64,000 nt of DNA from assembly GCF_014640295.1 (NCBI RefSeq), contig NZ_BMGR01000001.1, positions 372,001 through 436,000 of the forward strand, read 5' to 3'. The stretch's first letter is position 1. Each line of letters begins with the position of its first letter. Shown here piece after piece: positions 57,372 to 64,000 of the stretch. Under the pieces are notes generated by a model, which was not told the DNA's origin, searched no databases, and saw only the letters and a program-made list of their open reading frames with translations. The DNA is from Paenibacillus abyssi. GTDB taxonomy: Bacteria; Bacillota; Bacilli; Paenibacillales; Paenibacillaceae. The position numbers and the translations under genes are program-made.

Positions 57372-57459
57372 GATATCTGCCCGTGACTTCAATGATGACC
57401 ACGGAGTAGTGCGCCGCGGCGATCTACTCCCTGGTCATTTCACTATGGTGTCCCGTTAG
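57372..57459 (-). repeat. Cassette-array element R10
   Basis: On the - strand: left motif CTAACGGGACACCATAG (57443-57459), 2 bp after the HIT stop. A long stem ATGACCA/TGGTCAT plus inner pairing (57395-57439), then right motif TCACGGGCAGATATC. Confidence 0.9.
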
Positions 57460-57461
57460 CT

Positions 57462-57857
57462 TCATACATTTCGTTTGTTTTCTTCCGATCCAATAAAACT
57501 TCTCAGATCTTTGCCAGTTAAAGGCTCATCTTCAAAACGAGGTATAACATGCAAATGTGAATGGAATAAATGTTGTCCTGCTGCCTTATTCGTATTCCAC
57601 GCAAGATTGTAACCTTGAGGATAATGCAACTCATCTAGATGTCTCTTTACTTCTTGTAACAATGAATATGTACTCAGCCATTCTTCTTCGGTTAGTTCAA
57701 AAACATTTTCTCGATGCTTTATTGGGACAATGACTCCAGAACCGATTAGAACCTCTTGCGGCATTTGGAAGAATATGCAGTGATTATTCCGTAGGATTTG
57801 CTTTTGGCGTTTCTCTATTTCTTGATTGCAAAAAACGCATTTGTCGTTGTATGACAA
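57462..57857 (-). CDS. HIT-family nucleotide hydrolase/transferase (array cassette)
   Basis: 131 aa. Histidine triad in HSHLHVIPR, and a Cys pair CVFC near the N-terminus that probably binds zinc with later ligands. TTG start with AGGGGG 7 bp upstream. Cleaves nucleotide phosphoesters; exact substrate unknown. Single gene between R10 and R11. Confidence 0.9.
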   Translation of the reverse strand: MSYNDKCVFCNQEIEKRQKQILRNNHCIFFQMPQEVLIGSGVIVPIKHRENVFELTEEEWLSTYSLLQEVKRHLDELHYPQGYNLAWNTNKAAGQHLFHSHLHVIPRFEDEPLTGKDLRSFIGSEENKRNV

Positions 57858-57910
57858 TTGAATCCCCCTTAGTGATGAGTTCGATCATTATTTTTTCGAC
57901 AGTTTTCCAA

Positions 57911-57985
57911 CATTATCCTGCCGTTAGTTGAGAAAACAAAAACGGTTGCCACAGCAACCGTTACTGCACTATCGTTCTTCGTTAG
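57911..57985 (-). repeat. Cassette-array element R11
   Basis: On the - strand: left motif CTAACGAAGAACGATAG (57969-57985), a 9-bp perfect stem AACGGTTGC/GCAACCGTT (57941-57962), right motif CTAACGGCAGGATAA (57913-57927). Confidence 0.92.
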
Positions 57986-57993
57986 CGTAATCT

Positions 57994-58857
57994 TTACTTT
58001 ACATTGACCGCTTCATTCACCAATTCGCGAATCACTGCCTTCGTTGATCTAAATGTAAAGCCAGTTGAGGTGGCCAACTCATTGGAGATTTTCAATGTCT
58101 GTTCAACACAATATGGGGACTTCTCTTTAATATCGAATATCGGTGAGATATTGAGCACCCTTCCAATTTCCAGCGCTAACTCCTCAGTGTTATAATAGCC
58201 CGAGTTGTTGGCATTGATTGGGCCTATGTAGTCTGTTTTCGTTCCAATGTGAAGAAGGAAATCGGCAATTTCATTGGCAGAAATAAAGCTTATCGTTGAA
58301 GACCCTAAAGTACCAATGGGCTCTCCTTTTAGTATTTTAGCTATATAAAAAGCAAATCTTTTATCATCACTACTGATAACTGCTGGAGGACGCACAGATA
58401 TTACTTGAAAGGGTGCATTCTGATACAAGTAAGCTTCAGCCTGTCGTTTTCCTTCTTTGTAATTGTAAGAAGCGAGTGTTAGATCTGTGGTAAATACTAT
58501 GGGATCAAAATCAGTCTCTCTTAGAAGTTCTGGAGTTCCATCATAGACTGCCATGGAGGATGTTAATACAAAACGTTTCACACGGTCCGAAAACACCTCG
58601 ACTGCTATCTTGGCCTCCACGGGGTTAAAACAAATTTGATCGTAAACAACATCAAAATCATCACTACCCAAAGTTCTTTCTAACGAATTGAGGTCAGTTC
58701 TATCGATAACTAACTGCCTAGTCTTAGAAGAGATCTCCTCATCGATCTTGGTCAATCCCCTAGTGGCAATCGTCACATCGGTATCATGTTGATTTATTAA
58801 TTTTCGAACTAACTTTTTTCCAAAAAAACTACTACCCCCGAGAACAAGTATTTTCAT
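57994..58857 (-). CDS. NAD-dependent epimerase/dehydratase (array cassette)
   Basis: 287-aa extended-SDR-like protein. Rossmann motif LGGSSFFGKKLV at the N-terminus, substrate-side SSMAVYDG and the YxxxK-like YNYKEGK. The ATG at 58857 follows GGAAGGA by 6 bp, so it is preferred over one 6 bp upstream. A broken paralogue lies one cassette further along (59797-60204). Confidence 0.87.
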   Translation of the reverse strand: MKILVLGGSSFFGKKLVRKLINQHDTDVTIATRGLTKIDEEISSKTRQLVIDRTDLNSLERTLGSDDFDVVYDQICFNPVEAKIAVEVFSDRVKRFVLTSSMAVYDGTPELLRETDFDPIVFTTDLTLASYNYKEGKRQAEAYLYQNAPFQVISVRPPAVISSDDKRFAFYIAKILKGEPIGTLGSSTISFISANEIADFLLHIGTKTDYIGPINANNSGYYNTEELALEIGRVLNISPIFDIKEKSPYCVEQTLKISNELATSTGFTFRSTKAVIRELVNEAVNVK

Positions 58858-58924
58858 AAGCATTCCTTCCAGTCATCATTTTTGTAGTAAAGGGTAAATT
58901 TATCTAATAATTTCCTTATTTCAG

Positions 58925-58997
58925 CATTACTGCCTGTTAGCTGAGAAAAGGCCGCCGTGCTGCGTTCTTGTGCTGGTTCAACTAACGTCTCCGTTAG
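58925..58997 (-). repeat. Cassette-array element R12
   Basis: On the - strand: left motif CTAACGGAGACGTTAG (58982-58997, perfect 6-bp hairpin) that contains the stop codon of the HAD gene, a poorly paired GC-rich centre, right motif CTAACAGGCAGTAA (58928-58941). Confidence 0.88.
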
Positions 58998-59653
58998 TTC
59001 AGTATGTATTGGATTAACTCCCCTAAATCATCAATAATTATTTCTGCGTCAACTCCAGAAGAAACCGCATCGTTTTGTTTCAATGCGGCTTTCATACCTA
59101 CTGCTTGACTCGCTCTTATATCATTTTCAGGATGGTCTCCTACGAATAAAGCTTCCTTTGGTTCGACTCCGAGTTTAGATAATACTCTCATAAAAATGGC
59201 TGGGTCAGGCTTTCGCAATCCCTCCCATTCCGAAATAAGAACCTCATTGAATAAATGGGCAATACCCAATGCTTTAAAATTATCATATTGGAACTGTCCA
59301 AAACCGTTAGAGACGAGTGCCAACTTTAATCCGTTGTTTTTTAGCTGGGTAAGCATATTCAGCAAATTGGGAAAGCCGACACAATGCCTTTGAAAACCAC
59401 TCAAATAATCATTTAGAAGTTCGTTCCATTCTATTCCCTGAATAGAGAACTCAGCTATGAGCTGCTGATAAACTTTATCTTTCCAAACATATCCATTATT
59501 ATCAAGTTGAATGAAACGCTGCATAAAAAAATCCCTTTCAATAGTTTGAAATTGTGGATATCGGTTGTGCTGGTCACGAACAAATAGCATAAGAGAGGTA
59601 TCACGGTCCAATAACGTACCGTCTAAATCAAAAAGCACCGCTTTAATTCCCAA
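58994..59653 (-). CDS. HAD-superfamily hydrolase (array cassette)
   Basis: 219 aa. Motif I FDLDGTLLD, motif II LVSNGFGQ, motif III Lys in GLRKPD, motif IV FVGDHPENDI, all intact. Likely a small phosphatase. The TTG at 59653 is used because AGGAGG is 9 bp before it. Its stop codon is the TAA inside element R12. Confidence 0.9.
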   Translation of the reverse strand: MGIKAVLFDLDGTLLDRDTSLMLFVRDQHNRYPQFQTIERDFFMQRFIQLDNNGYVWKDKVYQQLIAEFSIQGIEWNELLNDYLSGFQRHCVGFPNLLNMLTQLKNNGLKLALVSNGFGQFQYDNFKALGIAHLFNEVLISEWEGLRKPDPAIFMRVLSKLGVEPKEALFVGDHPENDIRASQAVGMKAALKQNDAVSSGVDAEIIIDDLGELIQYILN

Positions 59654-59724
59654 AGCACCCAGCCTCCTCAATAAGCCTTAAGTATATGTTTGAAACAATT
59701 ATACTCTGCATATTTCATTGAAAA

Positions 59725-59806
59725 CATCTGCGCTTTAGTTCAATGATACCTTTTTAATCCAAATAAGGGGAGGACATTTTTGTCCTCCCCCGATAGTTAT
59801 TGAGCT
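59725..59806 (-). repeat. Cassette-array element R14 (degenerate left half)
   Basis: On the - strand: a partial left motif ATAACTATCGG after the epimerase pseudogene stop, a 10-bp perfect stem GGGGAGGACA/TGTCCTCCCC (59767-59790), right motif CTAAAGCGCAGATG. Confidence 0.78.
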
Positions 59807-60204
59807 ATATCAAAGTGATCTTGCGATAAATCAATGTGGTAGTGGTAAGGATCAAATTTCTGCTCAGTAAGAACCTCTAACGAACCATCGTATACTGCCA
59901 TAGAAGATATGAAGATGTAGCGTTTAACACGACCTGAAAATAAATCAACTGCCATTTTTGCATCTATGGGATTAAAACAAATCTGATCAAAAATCACATC
60001 AAAACTTTCAGTTCCAAATGCTTAATGCATTTGGTCTGGTTCTGTTCTGTCAATTACCAGATGTCTAGCTTTTGATGCTATTTCACGTTCAATCGATTTA
60101 TTTCCGCCAGTTGCTATTGTAACATCATGAATACCTTTAGTAATTAACTTTTGAACGAGCATTTTGCCAAAGAAAATGCTGCCCCCAAGTACAAGTATTT
60201 TCAT
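59797..60204 (-). pseudogene. Truncated epimerase paralogue with an in-frame stop
   Basis: Similar along its length to the first 135 residues of the epimerase at 57994-58857 (LGGSIFFGKMLVQKLITKG; IFDQICFNPIDAKMAVDLFS; SSMAVYDGS). Codon 61 is TAA, with the reading frame otherwise intact, and the protein ends after about 135 residues. ATG at 60204 with AGGAGAAACCTG upstream. Confidence 0.82.
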
Positions 60205-60265
60205 CAGGTTTCTCCTAATTCATTATAATGAATTCATCAGTGAGATATTGGCGGAGTGTTTCAAA

Positions 60266-60284
60266 CTATCCTGCCAGTTAGCTT
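60266..60284 (-). repeat. Cassette-array element R13 (right half)
   Basis: AAGCTAACTGGCAGGATAG on the - strand, 61 bp before the epimerase pseudogene start. Upstream only an 11-codon tail (MKRHKGGGVVK) and remnants are seen. Confidence 0.78.
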
Positions 60285-60416
60285 AACCCTTATTTTACCA
60301 CACCTCCACCCTTGTGACGTTTCATTATTTAGCTTGTGGGTTCCAGCACATCAAATCAGGATTATGATAGTTCCACTTTGTCTTTCGCTTATTCCAAGTT
60401 ACCAGTCTTGGGATTG

Positions 60417-60477
60417 GGATCACGTTCTTGTCAAGAACGTGATCCTATTAAAAAAAAGCCGCGATTAATGCGGCTTT
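60417..60477 (-). terminator. Terminator plus perfect 13-bp hairpin
   Basis: On the - strand AAAGCCGC/GCGGCTTT with eight T (60455-60477), then GGATCACGTTCTT/AAGAACGTGATCC (60417-60445). The same pairing of two hairpins recurs at 60642-60717. Confidence 0.75.
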
Positions 60478-60493
60478 AAAGGTTCGACCTCAC

Positions 60494-60625
60494 TCAAATA
60501 TGTAATGCTTCCTTCCGGTTGCAATATATTAGGCCGAATTTCGGGACATCAAGATATACTGTATACTGAATAATGGGATGACAATTTATATCGTTTATTG
60601 TTTGTGGCAAACACAACATGATCAT
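60494..60625 (-). CDS. Possible 43-aa peptide
   Basis: An ATG frame with GGAG 6 bp upstream, between a long hairpin and a terminator. Middle reads IIQYTVYLDVPKFG, and two Cys are present. No family seen; coding status uncertain. Confidence 0.35.
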   Translation of the reverse strand: MIMLCLPQTINDINCHPIIQYTVYLDVPKFGLIYCNRKEALHI

Positions 60626-60641
60626 GTCCCTCTCCGGAAAA

Positions 60642-60717
60642 CAATACAACTTCTTGTCTTTGGAAAAGACAAGAAGTTGTATTGATAAAACAAAAAAACC
60701 GCGATACGCGCGGTTTT
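60642..60717 (-). terminator. Terminator plus perfect 19-bp hairpin
   Basis: On the - strand CCGCG/CGCGG flanked by A and T runs (60695-60717) overlaps the lipoprotein stop, followed by a 19-bp perfect stem with a 5-nt loop (60642-60684). Confidence 0.78.
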
Positions 60718-61303
60718 ATTTCGATATATGTTCTTGTCCTCTTACAATTCCCCACCCATACAATACTGGTTTATTTTTTTTGTCTTGACTCTCCACTTTG
60801 TTTTCGTCAAAATGAAGTTGCAATAAAGTAACTAATGTCCAAAAAGAATTTTCATTTTGGGTTAAATTTAATGACTCGCTTTTATTATTCCATTTAACAA
60901 TAACCAAAGTTTTTTCATTGATGTTTCCGACAATACCTTGTATTAAATCGCGGTCAAATTCAACCTGAAAATAAGCTCTATCTACTTTATCGAAATTTAA
61001 TGTATCCGCCGTAATACTTCCATTTGTTGTCCCGTATGAAAATACAATTTGTTTTGACGTGGCTAATTCAGGTAAGCTACCTTTATAGAAAAAATGTAAC
61101 GTCACCTTTTCCTTTACTGCTTGAGATGAATCTGATTTATATTTAGCTATCCAATTTTCGCCTTCTCCATAAAAAATAATTTCCGCTTTGTGGTTGTTGT
61201 TACCTGAACAGCCAGAACTACATGTAATAATAGCTATCAGACTCACAAAACCGGAAATTATCAAAATTACAAATACCTTGAATTGGATTCTTGAATTGTT
61301 CAT
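60716..61303 (-). CDS. Putative lipoprotein, 195 aa
   Basis: An N-terminal hydrophobic helix ends in CSSGCSG, a probable lipobox (Cys near residue 32). The mature part is beta-rich with WIAKYKSDSS and FQVEFDRDLIQG. No known family recognised. It would be attached outside the membrane. AGGATGGAGT precedes the ATG. Stop overlaps the downstream terminator. Confidence 0.75.
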   Translation of the reverse strand: MNNSRIQFKVFVILIISGFVSLIAIITCSSGCSGNNNHKAEIIFYGEGENWIAKYKSDSSQAVKEKVTLHFFYKGSLPELATSKQIVFSYGTTNGSITADTLNFDKVDRAYFQVEFDRDLIQGIVGNINEKTLVIVKWNNKSESLNLTQNENSFWTLVTLLQLHFDENKVESQDKKNKPVLYGWGIVRGQEHISK

Positions 61304-61404
61304 AAAACCATAACTCCATCCTTGTCAGGTCCCGCAGCGCAAACGCGGTGTTATCTGAAGTCATTGTTTTCTTGAACCACTTTCAACGTTCTTCTTTCTA
61401 GTCC

Positions 61405-61737
61405 CTATCCCCAGAACATTTCTCTTTCGTCTTTGTCTACTACCGATAACTGTTTTTCAAAATCTTCATCAGGCTCAATATCGTCAACAAAGTGCCATTT
61501 ATTCTTACTATCTTGCCAATATACTTTCCACTTATTCTGGTCTAACCGGAACTGGGCAATATTTAATTGAACCCACTGATCGCTTTTAAAAGCAGGTCTC
61601 TCCTCTATTAATGTCACGTTGTTACCTCTAATGCTGTATGACAATTTAAGCTTATCTCTTATGTGTTTCGGAATTCTCGTTTCAACGTAATCTTCCATGA
61701 TTTTTATTATTCTCTTTTTTGTGAATGGATCTAGCAC
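61405..61737 (-). CDS. DUF3024 family protein
   Basis: 110 aa, full length for DUF3024: starts LDPFTKKRIIKIMEDYV, centre RGNNVTLIEERPAF, end KWKVYWQDSKNKWHFVDDI. GTG start with GAGGTGA just upstream. Function unknown. Its start overlaps the end of a small upstream frame. Confidence 0.88.
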   Translation of the reverse strand: MLDPFTKKRIIKIMEDYVETRIPKHIRDKLKLSYSIRGNNVTLIEERPAFKSDQWVQLNIAQFRLDQNKWKVYWQDSKNKWHFVDDIEPDEDFEKQLSVVDKDEREMFWG

Positions 61738-61868
61738 ACTATCACCTCAGATGTATTGAGTTTATCTATATGGAATGATTTCAGGTAACGTTTCCGTGTA
61801 CACGGCGTCCCACCGAATTGAGCGAATGTAGTTTCATTTCCTTCAAGATGCGTTAAATATCTGTTCAT
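61731..61868 (-). CDS. Possible 45-aa protein coupled to DUF3024
   Basis: ATG at 61868 with GGAGGCGAG 9 bp upstream. The stop overlaps the DUF3024 start by 7 bp. Hydrophilic, no family recognised. An earlier GTG (61919) in the same frame lacks a ribosome site. Confidence 0.4.
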   Translation of the reverse strand: MNRYLTHLEGNETTFAQFGGTPCTRKRYLKSFHIDKLNTSEVIVC

Positions 61869-61888
61869 GTCATGGATCTCGCCTCCAA

Positions 61889-62242
61889 TCATCGAGTATT
61901 TCTCTTCTTTCCTGGCCACTCTTCGGTTATTAGAAGAATTAAATATACCCCTAAAAGAATTAACGTCATAAATATAGATTGATCAAACGCTGCTTTAAAA
62001 AGTTCATGTGTCCATCCATCTTCACCAATGATTAAATAAGCTAAGCTATTTCTAATTCCAATTCCGTCATTTAAAACAGGATTTTGATTTTGGAATACAT
62101 TCTCCAATAAGCAGATGCTTACTACAACGTTAAGAATGATCAACATTAATACCGCCCGTGAAAAGGGATGAGATAATCTGCTGTATTTCAAAAGTAATCC
62201 AATAATTACAGTAATAACAATTGAACCAATATAAAATGTCAT
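61889..62242 (-). CDS. Small membrane protein, 117 aa
   Basis: Three predicted membrane helices (IGSIVITVIIGLLLKYS, AVLMLIILNVVVSICLL, IFMTLILLGVYLILLI) and a short basic C-terminus. GGGAGAG lies 6 bp before the ATG. Function unknown. Confidence 0.72.
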   Translation of the reverse strand: MTFYIGSIVITVIIGLLLKYSRLSHPFSRAVLMLIILNVVVSICLLENVFQNQNPVLNDGIGIRNSLAYLIIGEDGWTHELFKAAFDQSIFMTLILLGVYLILLITEEWPGKKRNTR

Positions 62243-62351
62243 TATTTCTCTCCCGTTTTCAGTATATTCTCTCCGATGCCGCTCAATCCACTTCCTTTCG
62301 ACGAACCAAGGATTGGCCTCAGCCGATCCGCAGGGTTCTTAAAACGTAATC

Positions 62352-62477
62352 CTAGGGTTTATTGTATCTTGCAAAATACCAGCCGGAAAAGAGGGCGCAT
62401 CGAACATCTATAGCGGTCACCCATTCTCTCAATTTCATTCCTTTGTTGAGCTGCTCATACATGTTTTCTTCATTCAT
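62352..62477 (-). CDS. Possible 41-aa protein overlapping the DUF4085 end
   Basis: ATG at 62477 overlaps the stop of the DUF4085 frame (ATGAATGA), suggesting coupling. Reads NEENMYEQLNKGMKLREWV. No family recognised. Confidence 0.4.
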   Translation of the reverse strand: MNEENMYEQLNKGMKLREWVTAIDVRCALFSGWYFARYNKP

Positions 62478-63292
62478 GTTCTATAATAATGTCTGCGCAA
62501 CGAATAATAAGTTCAGGCATTCCCGCACCTGAAAACAGGATATGGGCTTCATAGCCTTCATCCGTACAATACAGTTCTTCATAAATCCAGTGACTGCCCA
62601 CAATATGCTCATCTTGCCAGATAATTTCAACTGTATCAAATGTGATCTTATTGAAATTAGTGAACCCGCCCTCTGTGTCCATTCGCATGATAATCTGCTT
62701 GCCGGTAGTCAGTTCCATTACTCTGCAATCGTGAAAACCGAAATGGTTGCGAATATGTTCTGGAATGTTCTCCGCTTGTTGAGCCTGCCTATACTCTTCT
62801 AAGATCAGCATCATGAGCTTTTCATTTTCTATACTCAGTTGTCTCAACTCGTGCAATACTTCTTTTGTACAATAGCCTAGTGAAAATACCCGCATATCTG
62901 CAATGCGGGAAGACAACTCGTCCGGCAGTTGATGAGCCGCTTCCTTACATCGACGCCCGTGATTGATGCTGAACTCTTCCTTACACTTCACCTCGTCAAA
63001 AGGAGGCCGGACATCATAAGTCGCAATTAATTGCTGTATATGGGAAATTTGTTCGGATGACATATCCATTTATCAAGAGGCACATAATGCGCGCCGTCCT
63101 GTTCAAGCATAAACCGAGGATCAACATCGTAAACCTCGCGCTGCATTTTTACAAATTCCCTTTCCTTTCTTCTATAGAGCCGCAAATAGAGTGCTTCGTC
63201 ACGTACATATGCTCCTTTATGCGCCCTCATGCCAAAATGAAGCCCTGTCCGCTGGCAGCATAAATCGTACCATCTTTTGTCAAATATTTCAC
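62470..63292 (-). pseudogene. DUF4085 family gene with two frameshifts
   Basis: GTG at 63292 with AGGTGGGG upstream should give KYFTKRWYDLC, but one A is missing in the run near 63275. The next frame holds GAYVRDEALYLRLYRRKERE to VPLDKW (about 63065), where a second shift leads into SSEQISHIQQLIATYDVRPPF and runs on to the stop at 62470. The C-terminal 199 residues are intact. Function of DUF4085 is unknown. Confidence 0.75.
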
Positions 63293-63517
63293 GCAGCCCC
63301 ACCTCTATGCCTTTAGTCGATCCAGCAGCACGTCCTGACAGTAGACACGAACAACATTCACCTTCCGAATGTATTTTCATGCTTGACCACGAACGTTTCT
63401 CGCTTTTCCTGATCCTCAAATTCAACCTTTTGTTTTGCGTTAGATCTACTTCTGATCTGTTGAATGTTAAGTCTAGCACCACTATTGAACATTATGTATA
63501 CGTATGTTCTTAAATTA
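63293..63517. other. Stretch without a convincing gene
   Basis: Only short frames without ribosome sites. No structure apart from the terminator to its right. Confidence 0.4.
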
Positions 63518-63558
63518 AAACCGGCGGCATTCCTGGACTGTGGATTGCCGCTGGTTTT
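63518..63558 (-). terminator. Terminator after the uvrA-like remnant
   Basis: AAACCAGCGGCA pairs with TGCCGCCGGTTT on the - strand, followed by a T-rich tail. Confidence 0.8.
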
Positions 63559-64000
63559 ATGCCAGATGCTCCTCAAGACGATCCATGGTCTGTTTGGCAC
63601 CTGGGATGGCAGGCAGGCCCTCGAACACCACCTGGCCGCCCTTGCTGCCCCCGTCCGGCCCCATATCGATGATCCAATCCGCTTGGCTGATCACATCGAG
63701 GTTATGCTCGGTGACGTGTATTGCCGGCATTTATGGGCGGTTCATGATGTCCGGCAGTTGGCCGATATCTGACGACATATGCAGGCCGGTCATCTGCTCG
63801 TCCATCATCTAGATGCTGCCCTTCTTATGCTGCTGCCGCTTGCCAGCCTGATGTCCTTGAACCGTCTGCCTCCGCATCCTTCGCATGGCAGCTTCACGCT
63901 GTCGAGGAATGCGAGGCCTGTATACGATAGGGGATTGTTTTCTTTAAAAGCCCAAACTTCCCCTTCCCCGCTTCTGATAAACTGCCTATCGCAATAATAC
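63550..64000 (-). pseudogene. UvrA-like ATPase remnant (runs off the window)
   Basis: On the - strand the end of a UvrA family protein is clear: [20 protein letters not shown] and GQVVFEG (63605-63720). Before it come pieces in other frames with stops: DEQMTGLHMSSDIGQL (Walker B region) and KLPCEGCGGRRFKD (zinc region). The signature segment between them is deleted. It may derive from a UvrA-type ABC-F-like homologue rather than the repair gene. Confidence 0.78.

Overview
The window looks like the chromosome of a spore-forming, bacillithiol-using Firmicute, most likely Paenibacillaceae. Evidence: strong GGAGG-type ribosome binding sites, frequent GTG/TTG starts, a Spo0F-like regulator behind a SigH/0A-type promoter, a putative spore peptide with a SigG-like promoter, YpdA, a B. 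subtilis-type SqhC cyclase and XerS. The species assignment is inference.

Left part (1-34.5 kb): ordinary core genes, mostly on the + strand. They include a TRIC-family channel, a tyrosine phosphatase, an esterase, the full pdhABCD operon behind a clear SigA promoter, an acyl-CoA thioesterase, thyA-folA, gltD, topB, an orphan ABC ATPase, a membrane-anchored Spo0F-like regulator, an APC permease, a MOSC/SDR/kinase cluster, a drug exporter, a two-gene 2-oxoacid:ferredoxin oxidoreductase with fused subunits, a ribA-like gene, sqhC, a murG paralogue and ypdA. A 73-aa gene at 15.9 kb lies behind two LexA-type boxes.

First cassette array (34.5-38.9 kb): after an IS1595 remnant come single genes, all on +: ankyrin protein, GNAT, lipoprotein, HAD and a frameshifted methyltransferase. 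They are separated by a repeated intergenic element. Each element is a 17-bp motif (CTAACGGGNNACGATAG) at or just after the stop codon, then a variable hairpin, then a related motif (CTAAMGGGCAGNNTA) 43-91 bp before the next start.

Middle (39-55 kb): a moxR/DUF58/membrane-protein operon bracketed by two direct dif-like sites, a WrbA-type flavoprotein, a large membrane hydrolase, xerS, a small orphan gene behind a cyclic-di-GMP riboswitch, pirin, a NaChBac-type sodium channel, and an AraC regulon (aldo/keto reductase and an MFS exporter sharing a 26-bp operator). Then follow decayed DUF4405 and S-layer-homology genes. Gene orientation switches from mainly + to mainly - around 43-46 kb, which with the dif-like sites and xerS suggests the replication terminus.

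Second cassette array (55.1-60.3 kb): the same intergenic element, now on the - strand, separating a 32-aa membrane peptide, a GNAT pseudogene, a truncated folD with its own promoter and ZTP riboswitch, PhzF, HIT, an epimerase, HAD and an epimerase pseudogene. To its right (60.3-64 kb) are small lipoprotein, DUF3024, DUF4085 and uvrA-like genes, several of them broken.

The most notable system is this integron-like, single-gene cassette arrangement in a Gram-positive genome. It has no integron integrase and no canonical attC sites. The two arrays point at each other across the presumed terminus.
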